From contig SUPR01000020.1 of the NCBI GenBank assembly GCA_005191425.1, positions 1 to 40,518 of the forward strand: a DNA stretch of 40,518 nucleotides, written 5' to 3'. The notes under the pieces are model-generated. The model was given only the letters and a program-made list of their open reading frames with translations. It had not been told where the DNA came from and made no database searches. A program made the translations under genes and the position numbers. Shown here piece by piece: positions 8,890 to 17,803 of this stretch (within the stretch, counting starts at the first letter, position 1; every line of letters begins with the position of its first letter). The DNA is from Candidatus Helarchaeota ASGARD archaeon Hel_GB_B. Its GTDB lineage: Archaea > Asgardarchaeota > Lokiarchaeia > Helarchaeales > HEL-GB-B.

Positions 8890-9370
8890 AGTTGGTCCCT
8901 TGATTAAAATTTCTAAATGTAATATATAATTAAAAAAATAGTTTAGAGATAAATCTTTGGGTTTAAAAGATATTATAATTTATATCGTTATCTTAAAATT
9001 AGAAAAAAATCGTATAGAATTAAATTAAATCAGCTCATTTGTGTAATACTTTTCAATTTATTTGAATTTGCTTTTAATTTAATACAATCTAAATAAATGT
9101 TTAAGAAAAAATCTCATCATAACGGAATGATACCGATAAATTATTAAATATATATAACATCGAGAAAGTTAATTTTGAATATTTAGGATTTATTGAATAA
9201 ATCTATAAGATGTTTAATAATATAATTTAATAACAACAATAAAACAAAAAAAAAAATTCAATTTTACATCAATTATTCAATTATATTCTCGAATTTTATC
9301 TGGTTTAATTCTTTATTTTTTAATTTATGTTCAAAAAGTTATTAATACCCAATGTTCAAAAATAGATTTT
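8890..9370. other. AT-rich divergent intergenic region
   Basis: Lies between the D-amino-acid enzyme (minus) and the prenyl synthase (plus). No gene or RNA is visible. The promoter for the plus-strand gene lies at its right edge. Confidence 0.4.
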
Positions 9371-9385
9371 AAAAAAATTTATATT
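9371..9385 (+). promoter_or_regulatory. Candidate BRE/TATA promoter giving a near-leaderless transcript
   Basis: An A-run (9371-9377) followed by TTTATATT (9378-9385) matches an archaeal BRE plus TATA box. Its centre lies about 25 bases before ATG 9407, so transcription would begin at or beside the start codon. No Shine-Dalgarno precedes this ATG, which agrees with a leaderless mRNA. Confidence 0.5.
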
Positions 9386-9406
9386 TAGAAATAATATACT
9401 TAGTTT

Positions 9407-10474
9407 ATGAAAGTACTCGATTATCTTGACATATACAAACCAAAAATTAATGAAACAATTAAGAAAATATTTAATTATAAATTAGATAAAGTTAAAGCGC
9501 CAATTTTAAAAGGTTACTATTCAGAATTACTTGATTATTTTTTATCGGGTGGAAAAAGGCTTAGGCCTTTAATTTGTATAGCAAGTTATAATGCTTTCAA
9601 AAAAGAAAAAGATGAAAGAATTATTTTTCCAAGCGTAGGAATTGAATTTTTGCATAATGCATCTTTAATACACGATGATATAATTGATAGAGATGATTTT
9701 AGAAGAAATAATCCGGCATTTCATTATAAGTTTAGAAAATATCATGAAGATCACCATCTAAAAAAGATGGATAAATATCATTACGGAACATCAATGGGGA
9801 TTATTGGGGGTGATTTTGCGTTTTTTATTGGATTAAATGCATTTTCTAACAATGAATTTAATGAATTGAAAAATTTGAAGGCTGTAAATTATTATGCAGA
9901 AGCATTTTATGAATTGTGTGATGGTATTTTAATTGAAATGGATATGATAAACAGGAATGATTTGATAATTGATGAATATATTGAAATGATCTCTCTAAAA
10001 ACTGGTGCATTAATTCAAAAATCAATGTTAATAGGAGCCATGTATGCAGATGCTCCAGAAAATGCTTTGAATTATTTAGGAAATTATGGTATTAATGTAG
10101 GGATAATATTTCAAATTATAGACGATATTTTAGGTACTTTTGGAGATGAAAAAGTAACAGGAAAACCTATAGACGGTGATATTAGAGAAGGGAAAAAAAC
10201 ATGTCTTTTAATTAAAGCATTACAGAATTTAGACCAAAATAAAAGGAACGAATTAATTAATTTAGTCGGGAAAAATAATATTACACAGGATGAAATTAAT
10301 AAAGTTAGGGAATTATTTAAAGAATCAGATGCCATTAACGCATGCATGGAATTAGTTAATAAGTATAAGGATTTAGCCAAAAATCAACTTGAACAAATTC
10401 AACAAGAGATAAATCAATCAGAATTTGAGTTTTATGAAAATCTATTAAAGTACGTATCTGAGCGGTCATTTTAA
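9407..10474 (+). CDS. Trans-isoprenyl diphosphate synthase (GGPP-type)
   Basis: A 355-residue polyprenyl synthetase that condenses IPP with allylic diphosphates to make the side chains of archaeal lipids. Visible: SGGKRLRPLI near residue 48, the first Asp-rich motif LIHDDIIDRDD (about 86-96) and the second FQIIDDILGTFGD. The fifth residue before the first Asp-rich motif is Ala rather than the bulky aromatic typical of archaeal GGPP synthases. About 15 extra residues rich in His, Lys and Tyr lie between the RRNNP motif and the GGD helix. Both could change chain length, so a C20 product is likely but not certain. The stop shares TTAA (10471-10474) with the stop of the converging IPP isomerase gene. 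Confidence 0.9.
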   Translation: MKVLDYLDIYKPKINETIKKIFNYKLDKVKAPILKGYYSELLDYFLSGGKRLRPLICIASYNAFKKEKDERIIFPSVGIEFLHNASLIHDDIIDRDDFRRNNPAFHYKFRKYHEDHHLKKMDKYHYGTSMGIIGGDFAFFIGLNAFSNNEFNELKNLKAVNYYAEAFYELCDGILIEMDMINRNDLIIDEYIEMISLKTGALIQKSMLIGAMYADAPENALNYLGNYGINVGIIFQIIDDILGTFGDEKVTGKPIDGDIREGKKTCLLIKALQNLDQNKRNELINLVGKNNITQDEINKVRELFKESDAINACMELVNKYKDLAKNQLEQIQQEINQSEFEFYENLLKYVSERSF

Positions 10475-11559
10475 TATTTCGGCTGCTCTAACCATCTATA
10501 CAAATTACCAAGAATTATTATTTTTTTATGATTACCTTTTAATTCTTCTATATTTTTTACATTCAATAACCACAAACATGATCTGATTTCATTTTTTAAA
10601 GTCTTGATTTCATTAATAGTATTTAAAATTGAATTCTCTTCAAGGTCTTTCCAAGCAGACACTAAAAAGTTATATGCGAGCCCGCCAAAATCTGCACCCA
10701 GAATAATTGATTTTACTATATCTATTCCAGAACGTATTCCTCCAGTAGCAATAATCAATTTTTTTGAAATATTTCTTACATATAATATACTAACAGGAGT
10801 AGGAATGCCCCAGTTTTTGAAGATATCAGCGGGTTTACGGGTAAATTTCTTTGGATAATTATTTCTTATTGATTCTATTGCTGAAAAATTAGTCCCACCA
10901 TATCCACCAATATCAAACCCATCAAATCCAAGAGAATCAAGTTTAATTGCTATTTCTTTATTAAAACCTGTCCCTGTTTCTTTTGCAATTATTGGGATAT
11001 CAAATTGCGCCCTTATTTTAGTGAAATTTTTCTCAAACAATTTATATGAAGTATTCCCATTAGGTTGTAACATTTCATGTAAAGCATTAAAATGTATAGC
11101 AATAGCATCTGCATTAATCATATCAATACATTTCTGGAAATCATTTTCTTGAAAATCTTTATCACTAATTTGCCCGATTCCAATATTTCCTATCTTAGGG
11201 ATATTAGGTGCTATCTCATTAATTATTTTAAATGAGTCGATATTTGCAGGCTTTTCAAGTGCTGCGCGCTGACTTCCCACCCCTAGTACAATATTCTCTT
11301 TTTCAGCGGCATTTGCCAATATTTTATTTATTTTTTTAGATATTGGATGACCACCAGTCATTCCAGCAATACAAATAGGTGCATCGATAACTTTATTAAA
11401 AAAATTTACCGAAATGTCTATTTCATTTATATCATATTCTGGAAGAGAATGATGGACAAACTTAATATATTTAAAGTAATTTTCAGAAGTTTGTACATCA
11501 AATTCAATTGGAATTTTAAGGTGATCAAGTTTTCTATCTATAATTTTTTCATCAACCAC
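10471..11559 (-). CDS. fni: Type II isopentenyl-diphosphate delta-isomerase
   Basis: A 362-residue FMN enzyme that interconverts IPP and DMAPP. Visible: RKLDHLK at the N-terminus, IAGMTGGHP, LGVGSQRAAL, IAKETGTGFNKE, GFDIGGYGGTNFS and the FMN-phosphate loop ATGGIRSGID. This is the type found in archaea and some bacteria, unrelated to the eukaryotic type I isomerase. GTG start at 11559 with AGGG about eight bases upstream. It is the last gene of the mevalonate operon, separated by 111 bases from the kinase before it, so it may also have its own promoter. The region beyond its stop belongs to the converging prenyl synthase. Confidence 0.95.
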   Translation of the reverse strand: MVDEKIIDRKLDHLKIPIEFDVQTSENYFKYIKFVHHSLPEYDINEIDISVNFFNKVIDAPICIAGMTGGHPISKKINKILANAAEKENIVLGVGSQRAALEKPANIDSFKIINEIAPNIPKIGNIGIGQISDKDFQENDFQKCIDMINADAIAIHFNALHEMLQPNGNTSYKLFEKNFTKIRAQFDIPIIAKETGTGFNKEIAIKLDSLGFDGFDIGGYGGTNFSAIESIRNNYPKKFTRKPADIFKNWGIPTPVSILYVRNISKKLIIATGGIRSGIDIVKSIILGADFGGLAYNFLVSAWKDLEENSILNTINEIKTLKNEIRSCLWLLNVKNIEELKGNHKKIIILGNLYRWLEQPKY

Positions 11560-11670
11560 TGGTCAAACCCTTTAATTTTTTAAAAATTACAACTTAATAT
11601 TCAATGTTAATAAAAAATAAATTAATTCTATTTATATTGATATTCTGGCTGAATAATATTGTCATTTATT

Positions 11671-12468
11671 TTATTTGATTATTGTTGATGGTATATAATT
11701 ATTTTTAAGAGATTTGAAAATGTAATCATCTTTCAAACCATTAATTAATTGGACAGGTATTTTTAAACCAATAATTTGCTTGATTTTATTAATTTTCTCT
11801 TCAATACCACCAGTTACATCAATTTTGTCCACAAATTTAGCTAATTTTAGTCCTTGTAATTCCGATGAATTTACTGAAGTGAGTAATGTGGGTGAATTTT
11901 CATCAGATTCGATATAAATTCCATCTTGGTCCATTGCAAAAATTACCTTTTCTATTTTATAATTTTTGATGTTATCGCATATTTCAACGATAATTTCATC
12001 GCCAGAAATTATAGAAAATGACTTTTTAGTATCAAAAATAATATCACCATATAATATTGGAACAATTTCTAATTTTAAGAGTAATTCAATTTTATAGATT
12101 AATTTTGACGATGTTATATTTCCATTTTTAAGAAAGATGCTAGATGGGTCAATTGAAATTGCAGGAACTCCGTTGTTAATAAATTCTTTTACTATAAATG
12201 AATTAAATTCAACCATAGCTTGGTGAGTTTTTGCCAACCCTAAGCACTGGTCTTTAATTTCGGGATTAAAACCGTCAACAATTTTAAATTTTTTAGCTAA
12301 AGGGTGTCCAAATGACCCCCCGCCATGAATTAAAATTATTTTCTCATTACTTTGAATAATTTGATAAATACATTTTTTAACGACTTTTCTCCTTAAGGAA
12401 AAAGGTTTATCTTTATCCGTTAATAAGCTACCTCCAAGTTTAATGATTTTGATATTATTATTGCTCAT
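11671..12468 (-). CDS. Isopentenyl phosphate kinase
   Basis: An amino-acid-kinase-fold enzyme that phosphorylates isopentenyl phosphate to IPP with ATP. Visible: IIKLGGSLLTDKDKP at the N-terminus, the IHGGGSFGHPLAKKF loop with the catalytic His, DPSSIF, ISGDEI, AMDQDGIY and VDVTGG-like DVTGGIEEKI. I choose ATG 12468 because MSNNNIKIIKLGG is the normal N-terminus and GGGG lies just upstream; TTG 12492 would add eight residues without a binding site. The start overlaps the end of mevalonate kinase by 11 bases, so translation is likely coupled. Its presence beside mevalonate kinase and a decarboxylase homologue fits a pathway through isopentenyl phosphate. Confidence 0.93.
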   Translation of the reverse strand: MSNNNIKIIKLGGSLLTDKDKPFSLRRKVVKKCIYQIIQSNEKIILIHGGGSFGHPLAKKFKIVDGFNPEIKDQCLGLAKTHQAMVEFNSFIVKEFINNGVPAISIDPSSIFLKNGNITSSKLIYKIELLLKLEIVPILYGDIIFDTKKSFSIISGDEIIVEICDNIKNYKIEKVIFAMDQDGIYIESDENSPTLLTSVNSSELQGLKLAKFVDKIDVTGGIEEKINKIKQIIGLKIPVQLINGLKDDYIFKSLKNNYIPSTIIK

Positions 12469-13435
12469 CAATTTTCGCCCCAATTCGGTCAATTTTTACA
12501 ATAAATGTTTTGAATCCATTCTTATTTAACTCTTTAGCTATTTTTTTTAGGTCCGTCCCTATTGAGATTACATGACCACCTAAACCTGCACCAGTGAGTT
12601 TTGACCCAAAAGCGCCAGCATTAAGTGCAATATCGTTAATTTGTGATATAATAGAATTAGATACACCAAGTGCTGATAAAAGACCTTGGTTAATTTTCAT
12701 CAAGAGTCCAACATTAATAAAATTATTTTTGGTGAGTTCAATTCTGGCTTTATCAGTAATCTTACCGATAGAACTAAAGATTTGGTCTGTTATTTCAGGA
12801 TATTTAGTAATAATCTTTTTTATTTTAGTTATTGCTTGACTTGTTTGGTGCTCAATACCTGTATATGTCAATATTATATGAAAATCTTCGGGTATATTTA
12901 ATAGTTCAAATCTCTTTTTTTTAAAATAAATAATATTTCCAAATGTACACGTTGTATTGTCAATTCCTGAAGGTGTTAGGTGTATAAATTTTTCCATTTC
13001 AAATGCAAATTCCGAAATTTTAGATTTATTCAAATTCAATTGATAAAATTCATTAAAAGCTGAAATCATTGCTACTGCAATAGATGCAGAAGATCCCAAG
13101 CCAGATGCCGGAATAATTGATGAACTTAAAGTGATCCTTATTTTTTTTATTGGATTTTCTATCAATTTCGAAATCATTTGAACTCCATTTTTAATGTGAG
13201 AGAATTCAGCAGGAATATCATTTATAAATTGGGTAAAATTTTTGAATTTAAAGTATTTATTAAAATTTTTAAGATTTAATTCAATTTTATCATCACTGAT
13301 CTCTTCTATTCTACACCTCGACCTTAAATTAATCCCCAATGCAATAGCCGGATGCCCATAAACTACAGCATGTTCTCCAAATAGGATGCATTTTCCCGGC
13401 GCAGATGCAGAAATACATTTATTAAAGTTTTTCAC
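12458..13435 (-). CDS. mvk: Mevalonate kinase
   Basis: A 325-residue GHMP kinase making mevalonate-5-phosphate. Visible: SAPGKCILFGEHAVVYGHPA at the N-terminus, the ATP loop PASGLGSSASIAVA, the catalytic Asp in TPSGIDNTTC, and the third motif LTGAGLGGHVI near the C-terminus. Length is normal for archaeal and bacterial enzymes. The start is GTG at 13435, overlapping the end of HMG-CoA reductase by 14 bases. Gene order and overlaps place it in the middle of the mevalonate operon. Confidence 0.95.
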   Translation of the reverse strand: MKNFNKCISASAPGKCILFGEHAVVYGHPAIALGINLRSRCRIEEISDDKIELNLKNFNKYFKFKNFTQFINDIPAEFSHIKNGVQMISKLIENPIKKIRITLSSSIIPASGLGSSASIAVAMISAFNEFYQLNLNKSKISEFAFEMEKFIHLTPSGIDNTTCTFGNIIYFKKKRFELLNIPEDFHIILTYTGIEHQTSQAITKIKKIITKYPEITDQIFSSIGKITDKARIELTKNNFINVGLLMKINQGLLSALGVSNSIISQINDIALNAGAFGSKLTGAGLGGHVISIGTDLKKIAKELNKNGFKTFIVKIDRIGAKIDEQ

Positions 13436-14702
13436 CAGCCAAGAGTCTATTTACTATATTTTTTGCATAATCAAGTCTAAAAACATTATTTTTAATTAAA
13501 ATACTTGAAACTTTTTGAACCAAATCATCTGGAGCACCAGCTAATTTTGCTATATTTCGAGCATGTAAAGCCATATGACCTCGTTGAATTCCTTCTGAAA
13601 CTAAGGCTTTTAGCGCGGCTAAATTTTGTGCAAGTCCAAGAGAAACTGCCACTTGTGCCAGTTCTCCAGCACTTTTAACTCCTAAAATTTTGAGCGAAAT
13701 ATTAGCCATAGGATGAATTTTTGTCATTCCACCAATAATACCCAGTGCTATAGGTAATTCTAATTCTCCAATTAAATTACCGTCAGCGTCTATAGAATAT
13801 TTACTTAGTGGTGAATATTTTCCATTTAATGAAGCATAAGCATGTGCCCCAGCTTCTAGAGCTCTTGTATCATTTCCTGTAGCAAGTGCTAATGCTATTA
13901 TTCCATTCATTATTCCTTTATTATGAGTTGATGCCCTGTATGGATCAACTTCAGCAAATGCTAATGCGTCCAAGATCCCATCGACAACTTCAGCGCCACC
14001 TAATAACTCTTTATCGAAAACTGCTCTACATTTTGCAATTCGATATGTTGCCAAGTTGGAAACAATTCTTAGATAAACTTTACTATCACATAATTGCTCA
14101 ATGTATGGTGTAATTGCTTCTGCCATAGAATTGACAATATTTGCTCCCATTGCATTTAATACATCAACTAATAAATGGACTATTAACATGGCTCCCCTTT
14201 TCGTATTTAATTCTTTTAACTGAATATCAATTGCCCCCCCATTTAGTTTATTTAAAGTTGGGTGCAGTTCATTAGCCATCTTTAATATTTGGCTTTTGTT
14301 TTTTAATATTGCTTCTTTTGCTGTAGAGATATCTTTTAAATGAGTGAGTTGGATTTGTGAAATCATTATAGAACTTACTTTCTCAGCTTGAAACCCCCCA
14401 TGTTTTCGAGCTATTTTTGCAGCATTTGAAGCAGCAGCTACTACTGATGGCTCTTCAATGACCATTGGGATTAAATAATCTTTATTATTTATTTTAAAAT
14501 AGGTTGCTATTCCCATTGGCAATTGATAACTCCCTATCACATTTTCGATCATTGTGTTTAGTTTGATAGATGATAAATAACCTAAATTACGTAATATTTT
14601 CAGGTCATCTGATGACAATTTAACCAATTTTGCAATTAAATCTTGTCGCTCTTCAAGAGAATAATTATAGAGCCCAGAAATATCAGATCGAATTATAGGC
14701 AT
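13422..14702 (-). CDS. mvaA: HMG-CoA reductase, class II (bacterial type)
   Basis: A 426-residue enzyme reducing HMG-CoA to mevalonate. The sequence follows the class II pattern known from Pseudomonas: ENVIGSYQLPMGIATYF, EEPSVVAAASNAAKIA (catalytic Glu), MGANIVNSMAEAI, THNKGIMNGI (catalytic Lys), ATGNDTRALEAGAHAYA (catalytic Asp) and RGHMALHARNIA (catalytic His). Class I enzymes of most archaea and eukaryotes have different sequences at these sites. The enzyme is soluble, with no membrane anchor. ATG start at 14702, six bases after the preceding gene. In this family NADH or NADPH use is not predictable by eye. Confidence 0.95.
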   Translation of the reverse strand: MPIIRSDISGLYNYSLEERQDLIAKLVKLSSDDLKILRNLGYLSSIKLNTMIENVIGSYQLPMGIATYFKINNKDYLIPMVIEEPSVVAAASNAAKIARKHGGFQAEKVSSIMISQIQLTHLKDISTAKEAILKNKSQILKMANELHPTLNKLNGGAIDIQLKELNTKRGAMLIVHLLVDVLNAMGANIVNSMAEAITPYIEQLCDSKVYLRIVSNLATYRIAKCRAVFDKELLGGAEVVDGILDALAFAEVDPYRASTHNKGIMNGIIALALATGNDTRALEAGAHAYASLNGKYSPLSKYSIDADGNLIGELELPIALGIIGGMTKIHPMANISLKILGVKSAGELAQVAVSLGLAQNLAALKALVSEGIQRGHMALHARNIAKLAGAPDDLVQKVSSILIKNNVFRLDYAKNIVNRLLAGEKL

Positions 14703-14708
14703 AATAAT

Positions 14709-15938
14709 TCACCTTTTATTATTTTCAACAAATTTTTCTATATCTTCTTTTATTAAATTTGCTTCAAAAGAATTTTCGTCAATTATTTTAGAGGGCCCTG
14801 CTATTTTCCCCTCACTTAAATTGAAATTTTGGTTTAATTCTTTAATTCTTTTTATAACCTTATTTTTATTATTTATTAATGTTAACAAAACCACAGAAGG
14901 CCCGGTATCAATTGAATAATAGACACCAGGTATTTTTTCAATACAAGACATTATTTTTAATGTATCATAAGTCCATGCAAAAAACTTTTTATGATACCTT
15001 AGTTTAGCTGTCATTGAAACTGAATGTAGTGCCAATGTATCTGTTTCTGTTAATTCCCCTATTTTTTCAAAATTTTTTTCATTTAATGCTTCAATAAATT
15101 TAAAGACCATATTACACCTATTTAATGCCCAAGATTTGTAGAAAGGAGATTTTAAAGCAATCTTGTGGGCTTGATCCGTTTTTAATTTCGATTGCAAGGG
15201 AATTGTTATTAGAGTAATATTATTTAACCAAGAACTAATTTCATCCCTATCAAGTCTTATCGCATATGAGTCATAAGAATCTATTTTTGGATGATTCAAC
15301 CAAATTGCAATACCACCAGCAGCACTCCTGGATGCAGAGCCAGATAAATACCTTGAAAAAATACTTATTAATCTCTTATTCTCAGTAAATTCTGGTCGAC
15401 CATTATATATTATAGAAATTGCTGCTGTTGCTAATGCTGCACCACCTGAGGCTGATGTCCCTAGTCCTTTTCCTTCAATTGAAGATGTAATAATAGAATT
15501 TTTATTCTTTAAAATTTTTAAAAAGTTTCTTGAAACAATTATTGCTTTAGTCTTAATTTTTGAGAATTTTCGGATTACATCTAATAAATTTACTATTCTT
15601 TCTAATTTCTTTCCTTTTAATTTCTTCCCATTTAAATATGCAATGTCTTTTTTTAAATTTGGGCTGAATTTTAAATATGATACAGTAAAACCAGAACCAT
15701 TATTTAATGAAATACTTGGAAAATAAGCAATCCTTTCTTTAATGTCTGCAAGTCCATGATATTTTAAAAGCCCCTGGATTGGATACGCAATTGAATAGGC
15801 TTCACCAGATTTATTTATCCCTCTATGGCTTTTTGGTATTTCATAATTAAAATATTGATTTTTTTTTAAGTAATTGTAAATTTTTTGATAATCTAATTCT
15901 AATTTTTTAATAAAAGAATCTGTAAAATTAATAATCAT
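14709..15938 (-). CDS. Mevalonate (di)phosphate decarboxylase homologue, probably phosphomevalonate decarboxylase
   Basis: A 409-residue GHMP-family protein of the diphosphomevalonate decarboxylase group. Visible: the N-terminal motif AYPIQGLLKYHGL with the conserved Lys, the ATP loop EGKGLGTSASGGAALA, the SGSASRSAAGG motif with the conserved Arg, and the SIDTGPSVVLL motif with the catalytic Asp. The Lys-Arg-Asp set needed for decarboxylation is thus intact. Because the operon has isopentenyl phosphate kinase and no phosphomevalonate kinase, the substrate is more likely mevalonate-5-phosphate (giving isopentenyl phosphate) than the diphosphate. That assignment is an inference from context. 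A mevalonate 3-kinase role is less likely, since such enzymes lack the catalytic Asp. Confidence 0.85.
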   Translation of the reverse strand: MIINFTDSFIKKLELDYQKIYNYLKKNQYFNYEIPKSHRGINKSGEAYSIAYPIQGLLKYHGLADIKERIAYFPSISLNNGSGFTVSYLKFSPNLKKDIAYLNGKKLKGKKLERIVNLLDVIRKFSKIKTKAIIVSRNFLKILKNKNSIITSSIEGKGLGTSASGGAALATAAISIIYNGRPEFTENKRLISIFSRYLSGSASRSAAGGIAIWLNHPKIDSYDSYAIRLDRDEISSWLNNITLITIPLQSKLKTDQAHKIALKSPFYKSWALNRCNMVFKFIEALNEKNFEKIGELTETDTLALHSVSMTAKLRYHKKFFAWTYDTLKIMSCIEKIPGVYYSIDTGPSVVLLTLINNKNKVIKRIKELNQNFNLSEGKIAGPSKIIDENSFEANLIKEDIEKFVENNKR

Positions 15939-15952
15939 TTTTAATCAGTTGT

Positions 15953-17590
15953 TTAAATATATGGGGATGCCTTATCATATATTGGGATATAAGTAGGAGC
16001 CCACGATAATAATCCTTTAACTTGGATATCTTCAGATTCTGGAATATCAACCCGCCTAAATTCATATTCTAAAATATTTCCTTTAGTTGGTCTTCCTAAA
16101 ATTCTGACCATTTTATTTTTAAGAAAACTCAAATCTGAAACATCTGTTTTAATGGGTTCAGAAACTAATTCCGCAATTAATGGGAAAAAGCGTCTATGGA
16201 AACCTGAATGACCTTTGGGGCAATAATTAAGACCTTTAATTGGAGGAATAATACAACCTTCATCACAAAATGTTAAGATAAATCCACGGTTTTTGTTTAA
16301 TTCGTGTTCCTTAATCTGCCCCAAATAAATTTCTGGAGTATAGTTTCCCATTCTAATATCTTCATATTCTTTAACAGTTTTTCTAATTTTATTATTAAAG
16401 TAGTCAATTAAACGAGGACGTTTATCGACAATTTTTCTAAAAGACGGAAGCACTTTTAGAAGACCGGCTAAACAAGTAGCACCCGAACCATATGACCCAA
16501 AATATATAGTATCGTTTGGGTTTGCGAACCGTTCAAGAATATAAAATATTTGACTCCAAACAGACGCTGAATACATGTTTCCGAAGTTCATAGGCACTCT
16601 TAATTGAGGTAATACTTTATGTTTTATTATTGTAAATATTCTATTTTTTATTATATCAATTTGAGATATAGGTAGACCTGCTTTTTTCAGTTTATTTAAA
16701 ATGAAATCGGGTACTACACTTACATTTTGGACTATCGAATCAATTTTTCTAATTATTGATGTAGGAGAAGTATAAGACCTTAATTTCAAAAGACCTTCAA
16801 TATTATTAGTCCATCTTTTTAAAATTATTTGTTGAATACATTTTAATGGTAATTTAGAATATGGCGCATGAAAAGTATAATAATCGGCTGTAAAATCACC
16901 AATATTTTTTACCAAATCGTCATAAGCTCCTAATTGAAATCTTAAATATGATTCAGTTGAGTATTTTCCAAATACTTGAGCTACTTTACTTTCTGCGGGT
17001 CTAAAGAAATCATCGATATTACTGGAAATTTTGCCAAATTTTTTACTAAAAACAGCAACTCTTGGATTTTTAGAAATTACCATAGCAATTGCTCCTGCAC
17101 CTTGTGTTGGCTCCCCAGGGCTCCCCAGTTCATAATATGAAATATCTGCCCCAATAACCAAGGCTCGATTTATGACCTCTTTTTCTATTAGTCCAATTGC
17201 ATTAATTATTGATAAAGTAGCAGCAGCACATGCGTTATATGTATCTTGGGTAATTGAATTAATCGATATTCCCAGTAATTCGGCTAAAATGTTTGAAATT
17301 GACTTAACAGCATATGTTATTGTTTCTGTCCCAACGAATACTGCATCAATTTTTTTAGGATTAATTCCACCTTTTAGTAATGCATTATAACCGGCTTTTA
17401 ATCCCATCGAAACTATATCTTCACCAAAATCTGGTATTCTCATCTCTCTTAATAATAGTCCATGTTTGTATTTATTAGGATCTATGTTTCTTATTTTTGC
17501 TAAATCCTCTAATTTCAAGTAAAGTCTAGGTGCATAAAATCCAATAGAATCTATTCCTACATTACTAAATAGGTGTTCATTATTTAACAT
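15953..17590 (-). CDS. HMG-CoA synthase with a long C-terminal extension
   Basis: A 545-residue thiolase-fold enzyme condensing acetyl-CoA and acetoacetyl-CoA. Catalytic residues are visible: Glu in VGTETITYAVKS, Cys in TYNACAAATLS and His in FHAPYSKLPLK; the FGSYGSGATC loop follows. The His motif resembles the bacterial/eukaryotic form rather than the short archaeal HMG-CoA synthases (about 350 residues). The last 110-130 residues carry CDEGC and a later CPKGH, which could form a metal site, then a beta-rich stretch. This resembles a built-in version of the zinc-ribbon/OB (DUF35) partner of archaeal synthases, but the match is weak. First gene of the mevalonate operon, ATG 17590, 213 bases from the divergent cis-prenyltransferase gene. 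Confidence 0.92.
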   Translation of the reverse strand: MLNNEHLFSNVGIDSIGFYAPRLYLKLEDLAKIRNIDPNKYKHGLLLREMRIPDFGEDIVSMGLKAGYNALLKGGINPKKIDAVFVGTETITYAVKSISNILAELLGISINSITQDTYNACAAATLSIINAIGLIEKEVINRALVIGADISYYELGSPGEPTQGAGAIAMVISKNPRVAVFSKKFGKISSNIDDFFRPAESKVAQVFGKYSTESYLRFQLGAYDDLVKNIGDFTADYYTFHAPYSKLPLKCIQQIILKRWTNNIEGLLKLRSYTSPTSIIRKIDSIVQNVSVVPDFILNKLKKAGLPISQIDIIKNRIFTIIKHKVLPQLRVPMNFGNMYSASVWSQIFYILERFANPNDTIYFGSYGSGATCLAGLLKVLPSFRKIVDKRPRLIDYFNNKIRKTVKEYEDIRMGNYTPEIYLGQIKEHELNKNRGFILTFCDEGCIIPPIKGLNYCPKGHSGFHRRFFPLIAELVSEPIKTDVSDLSFLKNKMVRILGRPTKGNILEYEFRRVDIPESEDIQVKGLLSWAPTYIPIYDKASPYI

Positions 17591-17803
17591 GTTACAGGTT
17601 CTCTTACTTGTTTTTCTTTAAAAATATATTGTCTTAACATCTGTAAATTTCAAATTCTAAATTTTTAGATATAGATGTTATCTTTTAAAAATTATATTCT
17701 TTAAAATTCAAGATTACTCAGATATTTTATATTCCCATTCTCATAAAAATATCTTGCTGTAATTTTAATTTTATTAATTTAATTAAATATTGAAGGAATA
17801 AAA

